DNA of 64,000 nucleotides from an uncultured Ruegeria sp. (lineage in GTDB: Bacteria; Pseudomonadota; Alphaproteobacteria; Rhodobacterales; Rhodobacteraceae): NCBI RefSeq assembly GCF_947504215.1, contig NZ_CANNGO010000015.1:20087-84086 (forward strand), written 5' to 3'. Below are positions 8,721-17,407 of the stretch, piece after piece. Position 1 is the first letter of the stretch. Each line of letters begins with the position of its first letter. The position numbers and the translations under genes are program-made. The notes beneath the pieces are model-generated. The model searched no databases, was not told the DNA's origin, and was given only the letters and a program-made list of their open reading frames with translations.

Positions 8721-10181
8721 ATGGAGTTTCCAACGCAGATCTACATTGACGGCGCACTGACAAATGGCAGCGGGCGCAAAGAGGTCATCAATCCCGCCAC
8801 GGAAGAACACATCGCCACGGTCACCACGGCGGGTTTCGAGGATGTCGAGCGCACATTGCAGGCGGCAAAATCAGCGTTTCCCGGATGGGCTGCGACATCC
8901 ATTACAGACAGGCAAATGTGGATGCGGCGGTTGCGCGATGAGGTGATTGCCCATGAGGAATTTCTGCGCGAGTGCGTGCACAATGAGATGGGCAAACCAT
9001 GGGCTGAAACGCATGAGGATTGGGACAGGCTGGTCGTCTCTTTGGATTTCTATGCGGAGGAAATTGCCCGCATTCTAGACTATGGCCTCATCGACAGGGC
9101 TGGAACCCATGCGCATCGCATGGTCTACGAACCCGCCGGTGTGGCGGTGGCCTATCTTGCATGGAATTTCCCGTTGTTGAACTTGGCATTCAAGATTGGC
9201 CCGGCGATGGCAGCGGGGTGCCCGATCATCATCCGTCCATCCGAGGCGACGCCGATTTCAGCTTACGCTGTGGGGTCGCTTTGCGAAAAAATCGGTCTGC
9301 CTAAAGGTGTGGTGCAAATTCTTTGTACGGATGGGTATGATGTCGCCGATACTCTGACCGCCTCGACCATTCCACAAGTTGTGACCCTGATTGGCTCGAC
9401 CAGGACCGGGCAGCACATCATGCGCACCGGTGCTACATCCATCAAACGCTATTCGATGGAGCTTGGTGGCAACGCTCCTGCGATCGTGTTTGAAGATGCC
9501 GACCTTGATTTGGCCGCTGACATCGTAACCGGTGTAAAGTTCTCCAATGCGGGACAGATTTGCGTCTCGCCCAACCGTGTTTTTGTGGCCGAGACCGTGC
9601 GTGAGGCGTTCACCAAAAAGGTGGTGAACCGGGCAAAGGCGGCGACGGTTGGCTTTGACAAAACTGCCGACATCACAACGGGGCCTGTCATTGATGAGCG
9701 CGCATGGGCGCGCATCAAGGGTTTGATTGACGATGCAATCGCTGATGGCGCTACTCTGCTCGCGGGTGGGGACCGGCCCCCGAACCTTAACAAAGGCCAT
9801 TACATCGCGCCAACCGTTTTGGACAACGTGACCGACACGATGGGGATCTACCGACAGGAAACTTTTGGCCCCATCGTCAGCCTGATCCCCTTCGCGGATG
9901 AAACGGGGCTCATTGAAATGGCCAATGATTGCGAGGAGGGCGGGCTGACGGCTTATCTGTTTACGCGCGATCTGGAGCGGGCCGAGCATTACGCCGCGCA
10001 TCTGCGCTATGGCGAAATTCAAATCAACGGGGTGAAGTATGACATCGATCTGCCGCATGGCGGGATCGGGCAGTCGGGCATCGGGCATGATTGCTCGAAC
10101 CTCGCGCTGCACGATTACCTTATACAAAAGCGGATCACGCGCGCCCTCGACACCACCGGATTTCGAGGGGTTAAGCAATGA
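8721..10181 (+). CDS. NAD(P)-dependent aldehyde dehydrogenase
   Basis: A 486-residue aldehyde dehydrogenase. The start is ATG 8721, with GAGGTGG just upstream and immediately after the GMC gene stop. Residues of note are AWNFP at 147-151, the general-base Glu247 in MELGG and the nucleophile Cys281 in NAGQICVSPNR. It oxidises an aldehyde to an acid using NAD(P)+. In bacterial oxidative sugar pathways such enzymes act on alpha-ketoglutarate semialdehyde, glyceraldehyde or lactaldehyde; sequence alone does not tell which applies. The stop overlaps the start of the next gene (ATGA at 10178-10181). That places it firmly in the operon and suggests a later step in the same sugar-acid route. Confidence 0.9.
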   Translation: MEFPTQIYIDGALTNGSGRKEVINPATEEHIATVTTAGFEDVERTLQAAKSAFPGWAATSITDRQMWMRRLRDEVIAHEEFLRECVHNEMGKPWAETHEDWDRLVVSLDFYAEEIARILDYGLIDRAGTHAHRMVYEPAGVAVAYLAWNFPLLNLAFKIGPAMAAGCPIIIRPSEATPISAYAVGSLCEKIGLPKGVVQILCTDGYDVADTLTASTIPQVVTLIGSTRTGQHIMRTGATSIKRYSMELGGNAPAIVFEDADLDLAADIVTGVKFSNAGQICVSPNRVFVAETVREAFTKKVVNRAKAATVGFDKTADITTGPVIDERAWARIKGLIDDAIADGATLLAGGDRPPNLNKGHYIAPTVLDNVTDTMGIYRQETFGPIVSLIPFADETGLIEMANDCEEGGLTAYLFTRDLERAEHYAAHLRYGEIQINGVKYDIDLPHGGIGQSGIGHDCSNLALHDYLIQKRITRALDTTGFRGVKQ

Positions 10182-11347
10182 AGATTACCCGCATTACCAG
10201 CCATGTTCTAAGCTACGACCTGCCAGAGCCACTTGGGTATTCTCAGCAGTATTATCACAAGCGCACGGCGCATCTGGTCGAGGTGGAGACTGACGAAGGT
10301 GTCACGGGTTGGGGGGAATGCTTTGGTGCGGGCAACATCGCCTTGGCCAACAAGGGGATCGTCGAGCAAGTGATCCAGCCAATGGTTCTGGGCATGGACC
10401 CTCTGGACCGGGATGTGATCTGGCATAAGGTTTACAACCTGATGCGCGATCATGGCCAGAAGGGAATGCCGATGCAGTCACTTTCGGGTGTCGACATCGC
10501 GCTGTGGGACATCGCAGGCAAAGTCGCGGGCTTACCGCTGCATAAGCTCATCGGGGGCAACCATCGCGACCGCATTCGGGTTTATGGCTACGGCATGATG
10601 CTCCGCCCTGAGAGTACGGACAGTCTGGTCGCCCGCTTCGCAGACGAAGCCGCCGCAATCAAGGATATGGGATTCAGCGCGACAAAGATGAAAGTGGGGC
10701 TTGGCCCCAAGGATGACGTACGCCTGATCGAAGCTGTTCGTAAAGGCGTCGGTGATGACTACCGCTTTATGATCGATGCGAACCACGGCTACACGACCCA
10801 TGACGCGTTTTATATGGGTCGCGCGATGGAAGAATTCGACCCCTACTGGTTCGAAGAACCCGTCGCCCCGGAAGATCTTGACGGATATCGCGAACTGCGT
10901 GCCGGTCTGAACGTCAACATCTCGGGGGGTGAGGCTGAATTCAACCGATGGGGCTGGCGCGCGCTGTTGGAAAGCCGGGGTTTGGATATCGCCCAGCCAG
11001 AAGTGTGTGCTCTGGGTGGGATCACCGAATATCTGCGAGTTCTGGCTCTATGCCATGCGCACTTTACTCCGGTAGTGAATCACGTCTGGGGATCCGCCGT
11101 CGCTGTGGCCACCAACATGCACCTTCTCGCAGCAATGCCGCCCCTGCCAGGCGGGTTGTTTCCTTGGGAACCGATGCTCGAGTTTGATACCACCGACAAT
11201 AAGTTTCGGGACGAACTGCTTGTGGATCCGCTGAACATTCAACCCCAAGTCGCGGCGACCGGCGGGTTTATTGCCATTCCAAGCGGGCCCGGTCTGGGTG
11301 TCGAGCCGGACCGGGACTTCATCCTCCGATACGATATCTGCAATTGA
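10178..11347 (+). CDS. Enolase-superfamily sugar-acid dehydratase (mandelate racemase/muconate lactonizing type)
   Basis: A 389-residue enzyme of the mandelate racemase subgroup. The N-terminal capping domain (about 1-125) is followed by a TIM barrel with KMK at 170-172 as candidate base, metal ligands Asp200 (DANHGY), Glu226 (FEEP) and Glu252 (GGEAEF), and His302 (VNHVWG), the second base. The His302 and the Asp before it are typical of acid-sugar dehydratases acting on galactonate, gluconate, fuconate or related aldonates, which yield 2-keto-3-deoxy acids. The next gene encodes a 2-keto-3-deoxy-sugar-acid kinase, so a dehydratase role fits. It overlaps the genes on both sides by four bases. 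The exact aldonate stereochemistry cannot be read from sequence. Confidence 0.88.
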   Translation: MKITRITSHVLSYDLPEPLGYSQQYYHKRTAHLVEVETDEGVTGWGECFGAGNIALANKGIVEQVIQPMVLGMDPLDRDVIWHKVYNLMRDHGQKGMPMQSLSGVDIALWDIAGKVAGLPLHKLIGGNHRDRIRVYGYGMMLRPESTDSLVARFADEAAAIKDMGFSATKMKVGLGPKDDVRLIEAVRKGVGDDYRFMIDANHGYTTHDAFYMGRAMEEFDPYWFEEPVAPEDLDGYRELRAGLNVNISGGEAEFNRWGWRALLESRGLDIAQPEVCALGGITEYLRVLALCHAHFTPVVNHVWGSAVAVATNMHLLAAMPPLPGGLFPWEPMLEFDTTDNKFRDELLVDPLNIQPQVAATGGFIAIPSGPGLGVEPDRDFILRYDICN

Positions 11348-11355
11348 ATCGCGCT

Positions 11356-12246
11356 ATGTCTCACCCTTCCTTGATTGCTGTTGACTGGGGAACCACTGGC
11401 TTTCGGCTATGGGTGCTGGGCTCTTGCGGGAACACCCTTGCCTCGATCGATGGCCCATTTGGTATGTCAAATCTTGAACCCTGTGACTTTGGTCGCGTAC
11501 TTGAAGAAAGCCTGAATAACCTGGGCATAGGTCAAGACGTTCCAGCCATTATCTGTGGCATGGCAGGCGCCGCACAAGGTTGGTGTGAGGCCCCATACTT
11601 ATCGGCACCAACGCGTCTTGATGAGCTTGGGGCGGGCGCAATCAGAGTCAGTAACGCATCGCGTGAGGTACGCATACTTCCAGGTGTTAAGCAGCAATCA
11701 CCAGCCAATGTCATGCGCGGGGAAGAAACACAGATTGCCGGGCTTCTTCATCTTGTTTCCGATTTTCACGGCATTGTTTGCCTGCCAGGAACACATACGA
11801 AATGGGTCCGGGTCACGGATGGTGCCATCATCGAATTTGAAACTTGTATGACTGGCGAGCAATTCGCGTTCTTTTCCAAAGCATCCGTGTTGTCACACTC
11901 GATGCCTGACGGTGGGTGGAGCGATTGTGCCTTTAAGGCGGCAATTCGCTTCGCAACCGATGATCCTTCCGCCGTCCCGCGTCGCCTTTTTGCAATCCGT
12001 GCGGATATGCTGGTCGGAAAGCAAACCAGCGCGCAAGCTCGTGCCACTCTTTCAGGTCTTTTGATCGGTCAGGAATTGATGGCTGTAAGACAGTACTGGC
12101 TGGATCAAACGGTGACTTTGATTGGAGCGCCAGCACTGTGCGAACTCTACCTGACGGCTTTGGGCATTATGGGCGCTAGTGGGAGGGCCGTGGAGGTTTC
12201 AGAAATGACTTTGAGCGGGCTCACGGCAGCTTATCAGCACCAATAA
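11356..12246 (+). CDS. dgoK: 2-dehydro-3-deoxygalactonokinase
   Basis: A 296-residue kinase of the DgoK family, which phosphorylates 2-keto-3-deoxy-galactonate at the 6-hydroxyl. The N-terminal IAVDWGTTGFRLWV is the family phosphate loop (DWGTT). ICGMAGAAQGW, LPGVKQQSP, MRGEETQIAG and LPGTHTKWV are further family blocks. The start is taken at ATG 11356; an in-frame TTG at 11344 overlaps the previous stop. Length matches the usual 290-300 residues. In E. coli the product is cleaved by DgoA (KDPGal aldolase), but no aldolase gene follows here. The product may go to an aldolase elsewhere in the genome. This is the last gene of the operon. Confidence 0.9.
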   Translation: MSHPSLIAVDWGTTGFRLWVLGSCGNTLASIDGPFGMSNLEPCDFGRVLEESLNNLGIGQDVPAIICGMAGAAQGWCEAPYLSAPTRLDELGAGAIRVSNASREVRILPGVKQQSPANVMRGEETQIAGLLHLVSDFHGIVCLPGTHTKWVRVTDGAIIEFETCMTGEQFAFFSKASVLSHSMPDGGWSDCAFKAAIRFATDDPSAVPRRLFAIRADMLVGKQTSAQARATLSGLLIGQELMAVRQYWLDQTVTLIGAPALCELYLTALGIMGASGRAVEVSEMTLSGLTAAYQHQ

Positions 12247-12678
12247 CAGAGTGTCAGTGCTTAAAGACAACATTGCCAATCGCCTTGAGTTTGTCGGAGA
12301 GCAGAGCTGGTGCAAACTTTTTGCGATCTAGAAACGATCTGCACCAATGAGGGCGTTCACAGCCAAAATGGCTTTCCGGTCGTTCCAAGGAAATGGAAGG
12401 TTTTTGAGTCGCAAATGGTAAAGCTTGTGCGCCTCAAAAAATCTAAGTCAATTAAAATCAATAGTTTGGCTGTTGTCGAATGGCAAAACTATGTGTTGCC
12501 CAGAATCTCGTAACCATTTGATTTTAAATGACTTTGCCTAAGCATGAGTAAGAACTCCCTGAGGAATCCGAACCCATCTCGCAACATTTGTGTGCAATAG
12601 CCATTCCTGACTTCGTTCGGAAATCCGTAGCTCCACCTGAGTCCATATGTAATACAGGACGAAAAAGAAGTTTGAGTA
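12247..12678. other. Non-coding gap, no gene recognised
   Basis: About 430 bases after the kinase gene. All frames are broken and no motif of a known family could be read in either strand. It precedes a clearly decayed gene, so part of it may be degenerate coding DNA beyond recognition. No clear intrinsic terminator was found for the sugar operon. Confidence 0.45.
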
Positions 12679-13061
12679 GTGAGTACATTTCGAATTGGGT
12701 TTGATGGGCCGTCAGTCGATAATGGTGAAATTGACGTAGCAGGCCTAGCACCTTCTCTTCTCGCCCTAGGTGATCCTTTTGAAGCAGCCAATCGCGCGTT
12801 GAACAAAGATCGCAGCGAGGTGAAGCAAAAATAAAAATGAGCGAGAAGGGCAACTTTATTGCTCTTCTTTCGCTGGATGTGAGCTTAATAGCTGACATGC
12901 TCGACATGGTTGCCGCCCATCCTGATTGCATGACAGCGGCCAATCAGCTTTTTGAAGTGATTATCAAAGGCGGCACTATTGTTGGAGGTACCGTTGGGTT
13001 CTTCAAAACTCTCAAATAGCTGAATGGGGGCAAACCGGACAGCGCTGCCAAGTTAAGGTGA
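12679..13061 (+). pseudogene. Conserved hypothetical protein, broken by a frameshift and a nonsense codon
   Basis: A GTG at 12679, preceded by GAAAAAGAAG, opens a 51-residue frame that reads FRIGFDGPSVDNGEIDVAGL and LAPSLLALGDPFEAANRALN, then stops at 12834. A second frame starts within it and continues TEXT-like protein sequence: KGNFIALLSLDVSLIADML and IIKGGTIVGGTVGFFKTLK, stopping at TAG 13017-13019. Adding one base near 12825 joins the two frames into a smooth protein. Reading through the TAG continues LNGGKPDSAAKL to a final stop at 13061. I recall a conserved hypothetical family of this shape in proteobacteria (an N-terminal FDGPALxxxEIDVRxLAPALLALG block), often near mobile DNA, with no known function. 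Two independent lesions plus a likely 3' truncation argue for a true pseudogene. Confidence 0.7.
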
Positions 13062-13574
13062 TTGGATTGATATGTGACATGTCGTCAATCCTTTTTATCG
13101 TTCGATACGTTGCGGACCAACAGGTCCGTCACGCAGCCCTCGCCACAGTGTGAACTCAGATGAGTCCGGAACGGTCGGGCCGGACAAGAAAGCTGCCCAG
13201 TGGGTACTGCCAAGTCGTTTTTGTTGGGGTTGAAACCTGTGAAATGGGAGAGGATGTGTCGCAGATTTTGGCTCAGATCGACGAGAGCGCCTGTATCTGT
13301 GCCTGATTATCATCGACAAAAGCGGGGCGAACACGGCTGGTATTCGGAAGGCAAACAGGATTCTGAGGCGGTTGAGCTGCCTGTTCAAGATTCAGACGAT
13401 CGGGTCCAAGTTTCCAAACAATATGATCTATAAACAGCAGTTCTCCAGAGCGGCAACCTCGGGCGTTCGGGTGTTTGCTGAATTTGCAGGATAAGTGTAG
13501 TCGGTACGGGCCTGACTCTGTTGGTTTAAAAAGTTGCGATACAACCGTACACCTAGGCGATGTGCGGTTTAAGT
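13062..13574. other. Non-coding gap, no gene recognised
   Basis: About 510 bases between the decayed gene and the convergent amidohydrolase gene. Short frames exist but none has a ribosome binding site or a recognisable domain. One frame near 13240 contains GEDVS followed by unrelated residues, which is too little to call a transposase remnant. Confidence 0.45.
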
Positions 13575-14618
13575 TCAGCCTGCTCTAGTGCCGTTACTGT
13601 GCCCTATCAGTACATTGGTCACGTTGATACCAATTTCATCAACCGCATAGCCGCCCTCCATCATGTAGACCGTTGGCAGGTCCAGCGCACCAATCGCGCG
13701 GCCATAGTCAATAAAGTCATCATGCCCCAGTTTGAAGAAACTGATTGGGTCGTTTTCATAAGTGTCCACACCGAGGGAAACGATCAGCAAGTCGGGTTTA
13801 TAGTTGTCGACGCTGGCCAGCGCGTCGGAAAGGCAGGCTTTCCACGCAGCATAACCAGTGCCCGGCGGCATTGGATAGTTGGCGGTGAACCCTTCTCCCG
13901 CACCTGCACCGGTTTCCTCTACATAGCCAAGGAAATGCGGAAAGGCGTCTTTCGGATCACCATGAAGCGACAGGAAGAGCACGTCATCGCGGTCATAGAA
14001 GATATTCTGCGTGCCGTTGCCGTGATGGAAATCAACATCCAGGATCGCCACCCGCTCGCATCCCATGTCTCGTGCATGTTGGGCGGCGATGGCGGCGTTG
14101 TTCAAAAAGCAATAGCCGCCGAATTGATCGATCGCCGCATGGTGCCCCGGCGGTCGGCACAGGCCAAAGGCCGAACGTGCACCATCCAACACCAGATCCG
14201 TTGCTGTTAGGGCGACATCCTTGCTGGCCAGGACCGCCTCCCAGGTGCCAGAGGATATCGTGGTCTCGGCAGCCAGCGCGTAATAGCCAATTTTGCCGTC
14301 GATATGTGTTGGGATGTGGGGCGCGGTCATCGTGCGGGTCGGCCAGCAGGTGGCGATGGCTTCGCCTTTGAATCCGGCTGCGCGCCACTCGGCCTCGCAG
14401 GTTGAGAGGAACTCAACGAAGCCCCTGTCATGTACCGCAAAGACCGCCTCCATACCGTGAGATGTCGGGGCAATGATCTCGCCGATTTGCGCTGATTTCA
14501 CCGCCCCAAGAATAATCTCGGCCCGGCGCGGGCATTCAAACGGGGGCACCATTTCCCCGCCATAAAGCTCAGTTTTTGAATCCCGCAGTTTGTGCTGATC
14601 GGTATAGACAGTGATCAT
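13575..14618 (-). CDS. Acetylpolyamine amidohydrolase (class II histone deacetylase fold)
   Basis: A 347-residue zinc-dependent deacetylase. Residues line up, shifted by one, with what I recall for the Mycoplana ramosa acetylpolyamine amidohydrolase. They are the catalytic His pair H159/H160 in RPPGHH, zinc ligands D196 and H198 in LDVDFHHG, third zinc ligand D285 in SLGVD, and the transition-state Tyr324 in EGGY. The enzyme releases acetate from acetylated putrescine, cadaverine or spermidine in the cytoplasm. It is the last gene of a minus-strand operon whose other members form a putrescine/spermidine-type ABC importer, which strongly supports an acetylpolyamine substrate. The start at 14618 has GAGGCGAAG directly in front. 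All catalytic residues are intact. Confidence 0.92.
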   Translation of the reverse strand: MITVYTDQHKLRDSKTELYGGEMVPPFECPRRAEIILGAVKSAQIGEIIAPTSHGMEAVFAVHDRGFVEFLSTCEAEWRAAGFKGEAIATCWPTRTMTAPHIPTHIDGKIGYYALAAETTISSGTWEAVLASKDVALTATDLVLDGARSAFGLCRPPGHHAAIDQFGGYCFLNNAAIAAQHARDMGCERVAILDVDFHHGNGTQNIFYDRDDVLFLSLHGDPKDAFPHFLGYVEETGAGAGEGFTANYPMPPGTGYAAWKACLSDALASVDNYKPDLLIVSLGVDTYENDPISFFKLGHDDFIDYGRAIGALDLPTVYMMEGGYAVDEIGINVTNVLIGHSNGTRAG

Positions 14619-14675
14619 CTTCGCCTCACACTCGTGGAGTTTGGCGGGGCCTCGGCAACCCCACCTCTTGTCAGT

Positions 14676-15698
14676 TTATTGAAGCAATGCTGTCCAGACG
14701 CGGTTCTGCAGATCGATGGCCTTGGCCGAACAGGTCTCCGAGAAGACCAGAGGCGTGCCCTCGGGCGGCGATAGCTCATGCGCGGATTTCAGCGCCTCGC
14801 TCATATGCGCCTCGCTGCCAGAGATCCCGTTGGAATAGCCAGCAAAATTGGACTGCACGGCGATGTTTTCCGGCTTCATCACAAACTCGATGAATTTGAT
14901 CGCATTGTCATAGTTCGGCGCGCCGACAGGCACCGCAACATTGTCCGCCCAGGTGATCACTCCCTCTTTGGGAAAGGCGTATTTCATTGCCGCATTCTCG
15001 TCACGGGCGCGGATCGAATAACCGTTCCAGTTCTGATGCACCGCCGCGTCGCCGGACACCAGACGCTCCAGAATTCCGTCGGAATTGTAGGTCTTCACAT
15101 GCGGTTTCTGGGCCTGCAGCAACTCCATTACCTTCTGCATGTCCTCGGGGTTTTCATTGCACAGCGGCAACCCGAGTGAGATCAGAGCCATCGAAACGAC
15201 TTCGTCGGGCGATTTGAACATGCCGATCTTGCCTTGCAGTTCCGCCGGTGGCTGGAACAACACATCATAAGAGTTCACATCGCCACCATAGACATCGGTG
15301 TTGACGGTGAATGAGGTCGTCCCCCATTGCCACGGCACGGTGTAGGTGTTGCCCTCGTCCCAGGGTGGGCTGGTGAAATCCGCGCTCAGATTGCCGTAAT
15401 CTGCCAGTTCCGAGGCGTTGATGGGTTGCAGCAGCCCTTCCGAGACGAAGATCTTGACGAAGTTATGGCTGGGCACCACGATGTCATACCCGGTGGCGCC
15501 CGATTGCAGCTTGGCCAGCAGAGTCTCGTTGGAATCGTATGTGTCGAGCGTGACCGAGATACCTGTCTCGGCCTCAAATTTCTCGATGAGTTCCGGAGCA
15601 GTGTAGTCGGTCCAGTTATAGAGGAACAACTCGCCCTCGGCGGTGGCCATTCCAGCGCAAAGTGTCAGTCCCAGCGCTGTTACAGTGATCTTCTTCAT
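14676..15698 (-). CDS. Polyamine ABC transporter substrate-binding protein (PotD/PotF-like)
   Basis: A 340-residue periplasmic binding protein. A signal peptide of about 20 residues (ending ATA) precedes GELFLYNWTDYTAPELIEKFE, the typical start of spermidine/putrescine binders. Later blocks include YDSNETLLAKL, GYDIVVPSHNFVKIF and the C-terminal AIKFIEFVMKPENIA. It delivers putrescine, spermidine or an acetylated form to the permeases encoded upstream in the same operon. Order on the minus strand is ATPase, permease, permease, binding protein, deacetylase. The gap to the permease gene is 27 bases and to the deacetylase gene 57 bases. Ligand identity among polyamines is not decidable from sequence. 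Confidence 0.9.
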   Translation of the reverse strand: MKKITVTALGLTLCAGMATAEGELFLYNWTDYTAPELIEKFEAETGISVTLDTYDSNETLLAKLQSGATGYDIVVPSHNFVKIFVSEGLLQPINASELADYGNLSADFTSPPWDEGNTYTVPWQWGTTSFTVNTDVYGGDVNSYDVLFQPPAELQGKIGMFKSPDEVVSMALISLGLPLCNENPEDMQKVMELLQAQKPHVKTYNSDGILERLVSGDAAVHQNWNGYSIRARDENAAMKYAFPKEGVITWADNVAVPVGAPNYDNAIKFIEFVMKPENIAVQSNFAGYSNGISGSEAHMSEALKSAHELSPPEGTPLVFSETCSAKAIDLQNRVWTALLQ

Positions 15699-15725
15699 GT
15701 TCTTTCCTCCCGTTTTTGATGTGCC

Positions 15726-16517
15726 CTATGTTTTCTTTCCGATCAGGTAGGACACCGTGACGATGATGATCGAAATGCCAAGAAGAACGGTTGAGATCGC
15801 GTTGACCTCTGGCGTGATGCCGATGCGCACCAGGCTGTAGATATAGATAGGCAGGGTCGTCGATCCCGCCTCGGCCACCATCAGGGTAATGATGAAGTCA
15901 TCCAGCGAGATGATGAAAGCCAGCATCGCGCCCGAGATGATCCCCGGCATCAAAAGCGGTAGTGTTACCAGCCGCAGAGTTGCCCATTTTCCGGAGTAGA
16001 GATCGCGGGCCGCGGCTTCGAGGCTTTCATCCATCCCCTGCAACCGGGCGCGGATCGGCAGATAAGCAAAGGGGATGCAGAACACTGTGTGGGCGATGAT
16101 GATGTTGCCCAACCCCAGCGACAGGCCGATGGCGGCGAAAAAGGTCAACGTGGCGACAGCGGTGACGATCTCGGGGATCATCAGCGGCAAGATGATCAAA
16201 CCGCTGAACATCTGCTTGCGTCGCACCCGCCGGTTCCGGCCCAGGGCCAGAGCCGCCATAGTGGCGAGAGTGGTGGCGTTGATCGTGGCGAAGACCGCGA
16301 TGATCAGGCTGTTTTTGGTAGCGCGCTGAATGTCGTCATTGGCAAAGGCCTTGGCGTACCATTGCAGGCTGAATCCATCCCAGACAGTAGCCGACCGCGA
16401 GGCATTGAACGAGAACACAACAAGGATGATCAGCGGCAGGTAGAGAAACAGGAAAAAGAATAGCGTGACCCAGTTGAACCCGGGCAGCCAGCGGATATCG
16501 CGATCTGAGTGCCTCAA
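15726..16517 (-). CDS. Polyamine ABC transporter permease (PotC/PotI-like)
   Basis: A 263-residue inner-membrane permease with six hydrophobic segments. The start chosen is TTG at 16517, which overlaps the upstream permease stop (ATTGA) and has GGAGG nine bases ahead. A longer frame reaching 16784 would only duplicate coding DNA of the upstream gene. The permease signature, the EAA loop contacting the ATPase, appears as ESLEAAARDLYSGKWATLRLVTLPLLMPGI. VFCIPFAYLPIRARL and SLDDFIITLMV are typical of PotC/PotI. It pairs with the next permease to form the membrane channel. Confidence 0.88.
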   Translation of the reverse strand: MRHSDRDIRWLPGFNWVTLFFFLFLYLPLIILVVFSFNASRSATVWDGFSLQWYAKAFANDDIQRATKNSLIIAVFATINATTLATMAALALGRNRRVRRKQMFSGLIILPLMIPEIVTAVATLTFFAAIGLSLGLGNIIIAHTVFCIPFAYLPIRARLQGMDESLEAAARDLYSGKWATLRLVTLPLLMPGIISGAMLAFIISLDDFIITLMVAEAGSTTLPIYIYSLVRIGITPEVNAISTVLLGISIIIVTVSYLIGKKT

Positions 16518-17407
16518 TGCTGAAACCCTCCGCCGCCACGGCGCAGGTTGCGGGCATAGAGCATCAGGCAAAGCAGCACCATCGCCATGATCACCATCGC
16601 CAATGCCGACCCAAAGGGCCAGTTGCGCGCGGCCGAAAACTGCAATTGCACAAGAGAGCCCAGCATCAGATTCTTGCCACCACCCAACAAGTCCGGTGCG
16701 ATGAACGCCCCCAGCGCCGGGATAAACACAAGAATTGATCCAGCGATGATGCCGGGCATGGACAGGGGCACGACGATGAACCACAGCGCGCCCCAGCGGC
16801 TGGAATAGAGATCTCGCGCGGCTTCGATCAGGCGCAGGTCAAGCCGCTCCAACGCCGCATAGATCGGCAGCACCATGAAGGGGATATAGGTATAGATCAG
16901 CCCAAGGGCGATCGCACCTTCGGTGTACAGCAGGGTCAAAGGCGCGTCGATCACCCCCAGCGCCATCAGGGCAGAGTTGATCAGCCCGGTGTCACGCAGG
17001 ACCAGGATCCAGCAATAGGTGCGGATCAGCAGGTTGGTCCAGAACGGGATAGTGATCAACAGCAGAAAGACGTTGCGGCGTTCCTCGGGTTGGCCGGCTA
17101 TGTAATAGGCCACCGGAAACCCCACGATCAGGCAGCCGGTCACCGCGACCGTCGCAATCCAGAGCGACCGGAAAGTGATCTTAAGATAGGCCGGGTCAAA
17201 TACCAGTTGGTCGAACAAGTCGTTTTGGAATAGCAGCCGCTGGTAGGCATCGGTCGAGAACTCGGGTTTCACCCCGCCATAGTCGCCAGGAGCCAGGAAA
17301 GAATAGATCAGGATGATCAGAATCGGCACGATCATGAACACACCAATCACCAATGCGGCGGGCAGGATACCTGCGTGATCCTTGAGATATGCCCGCAGTC
17401 CGGTCAT
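16514..17407 (-). CDS. Polyamine ABC transporter permease (PotB/PotH-like)
   Basis: A 297-residue inner-membrane permease with about six hydrophobic segments, starting at 17407 and overlapping the ATPase gene stop by four bases (ATGA on the minus strand). The EAA loop reads LIEAARDLYSSRWGALWFIVVPLSMPGI, and TIPFWTNLLIRTYCW is a strong PotB/PotH signature. It ends four bases inside the following permease, so translation of the two is coupled. Together they form the heterodimeric channel of a polyamine importer. Nothing is missing relative to the usual family length. Confidence 0.9.
   Translation of the reverse strand: MTGLRAYLKDHAGILPAALVIGVFMIVPILIILIYSFLAPGDYGGVKPEFSTDAYQRLLFQNDLFDQLVFDPAYLKITFRSLWIATVAVTGCLIVGFPVAYYIAGQPEERRNVFLLLITIPFWTNLLIRTYCWILVLRDTGLINSALMALGVIDAPLTLLYTEGAIALGLIYTYIPFMVLPIYAALERLDLRLIEAARDLYSSRWGALWFIVVPLSMPGIIAGSILVFIPALGAFIAPDLLGGGKNLMLGSLVQLQFSAARNWPFGSALAMVIMAMVLLCLMLYARNLRRGGGGFQH

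Noticed and set aside
12820..12840. Programmed -1 frameshift at the A-rich site of the hypothetical gene
   Set aside because: The A run is only five bases, the upstream codon cannot re-pair, and a second nonsense codon follows, so decay is simpler.
13216..13310. Possible IS66-type fragment (word GEDVS)
   Set aside because: Only five residues match and the sequence before and after does not follow the family.
13560..14210. Plus-strand frame opposite the deacetylase gene
   Set aside because: The minus-strand product has all catalytic residues; the plus frame has none of any family.
16518..16784. N-terminal extension of the second polyamine permease
   Set aside because: It overlaps the upstream permease coding region and has no membrane segment; TTG 16517 with GGAGG is better.
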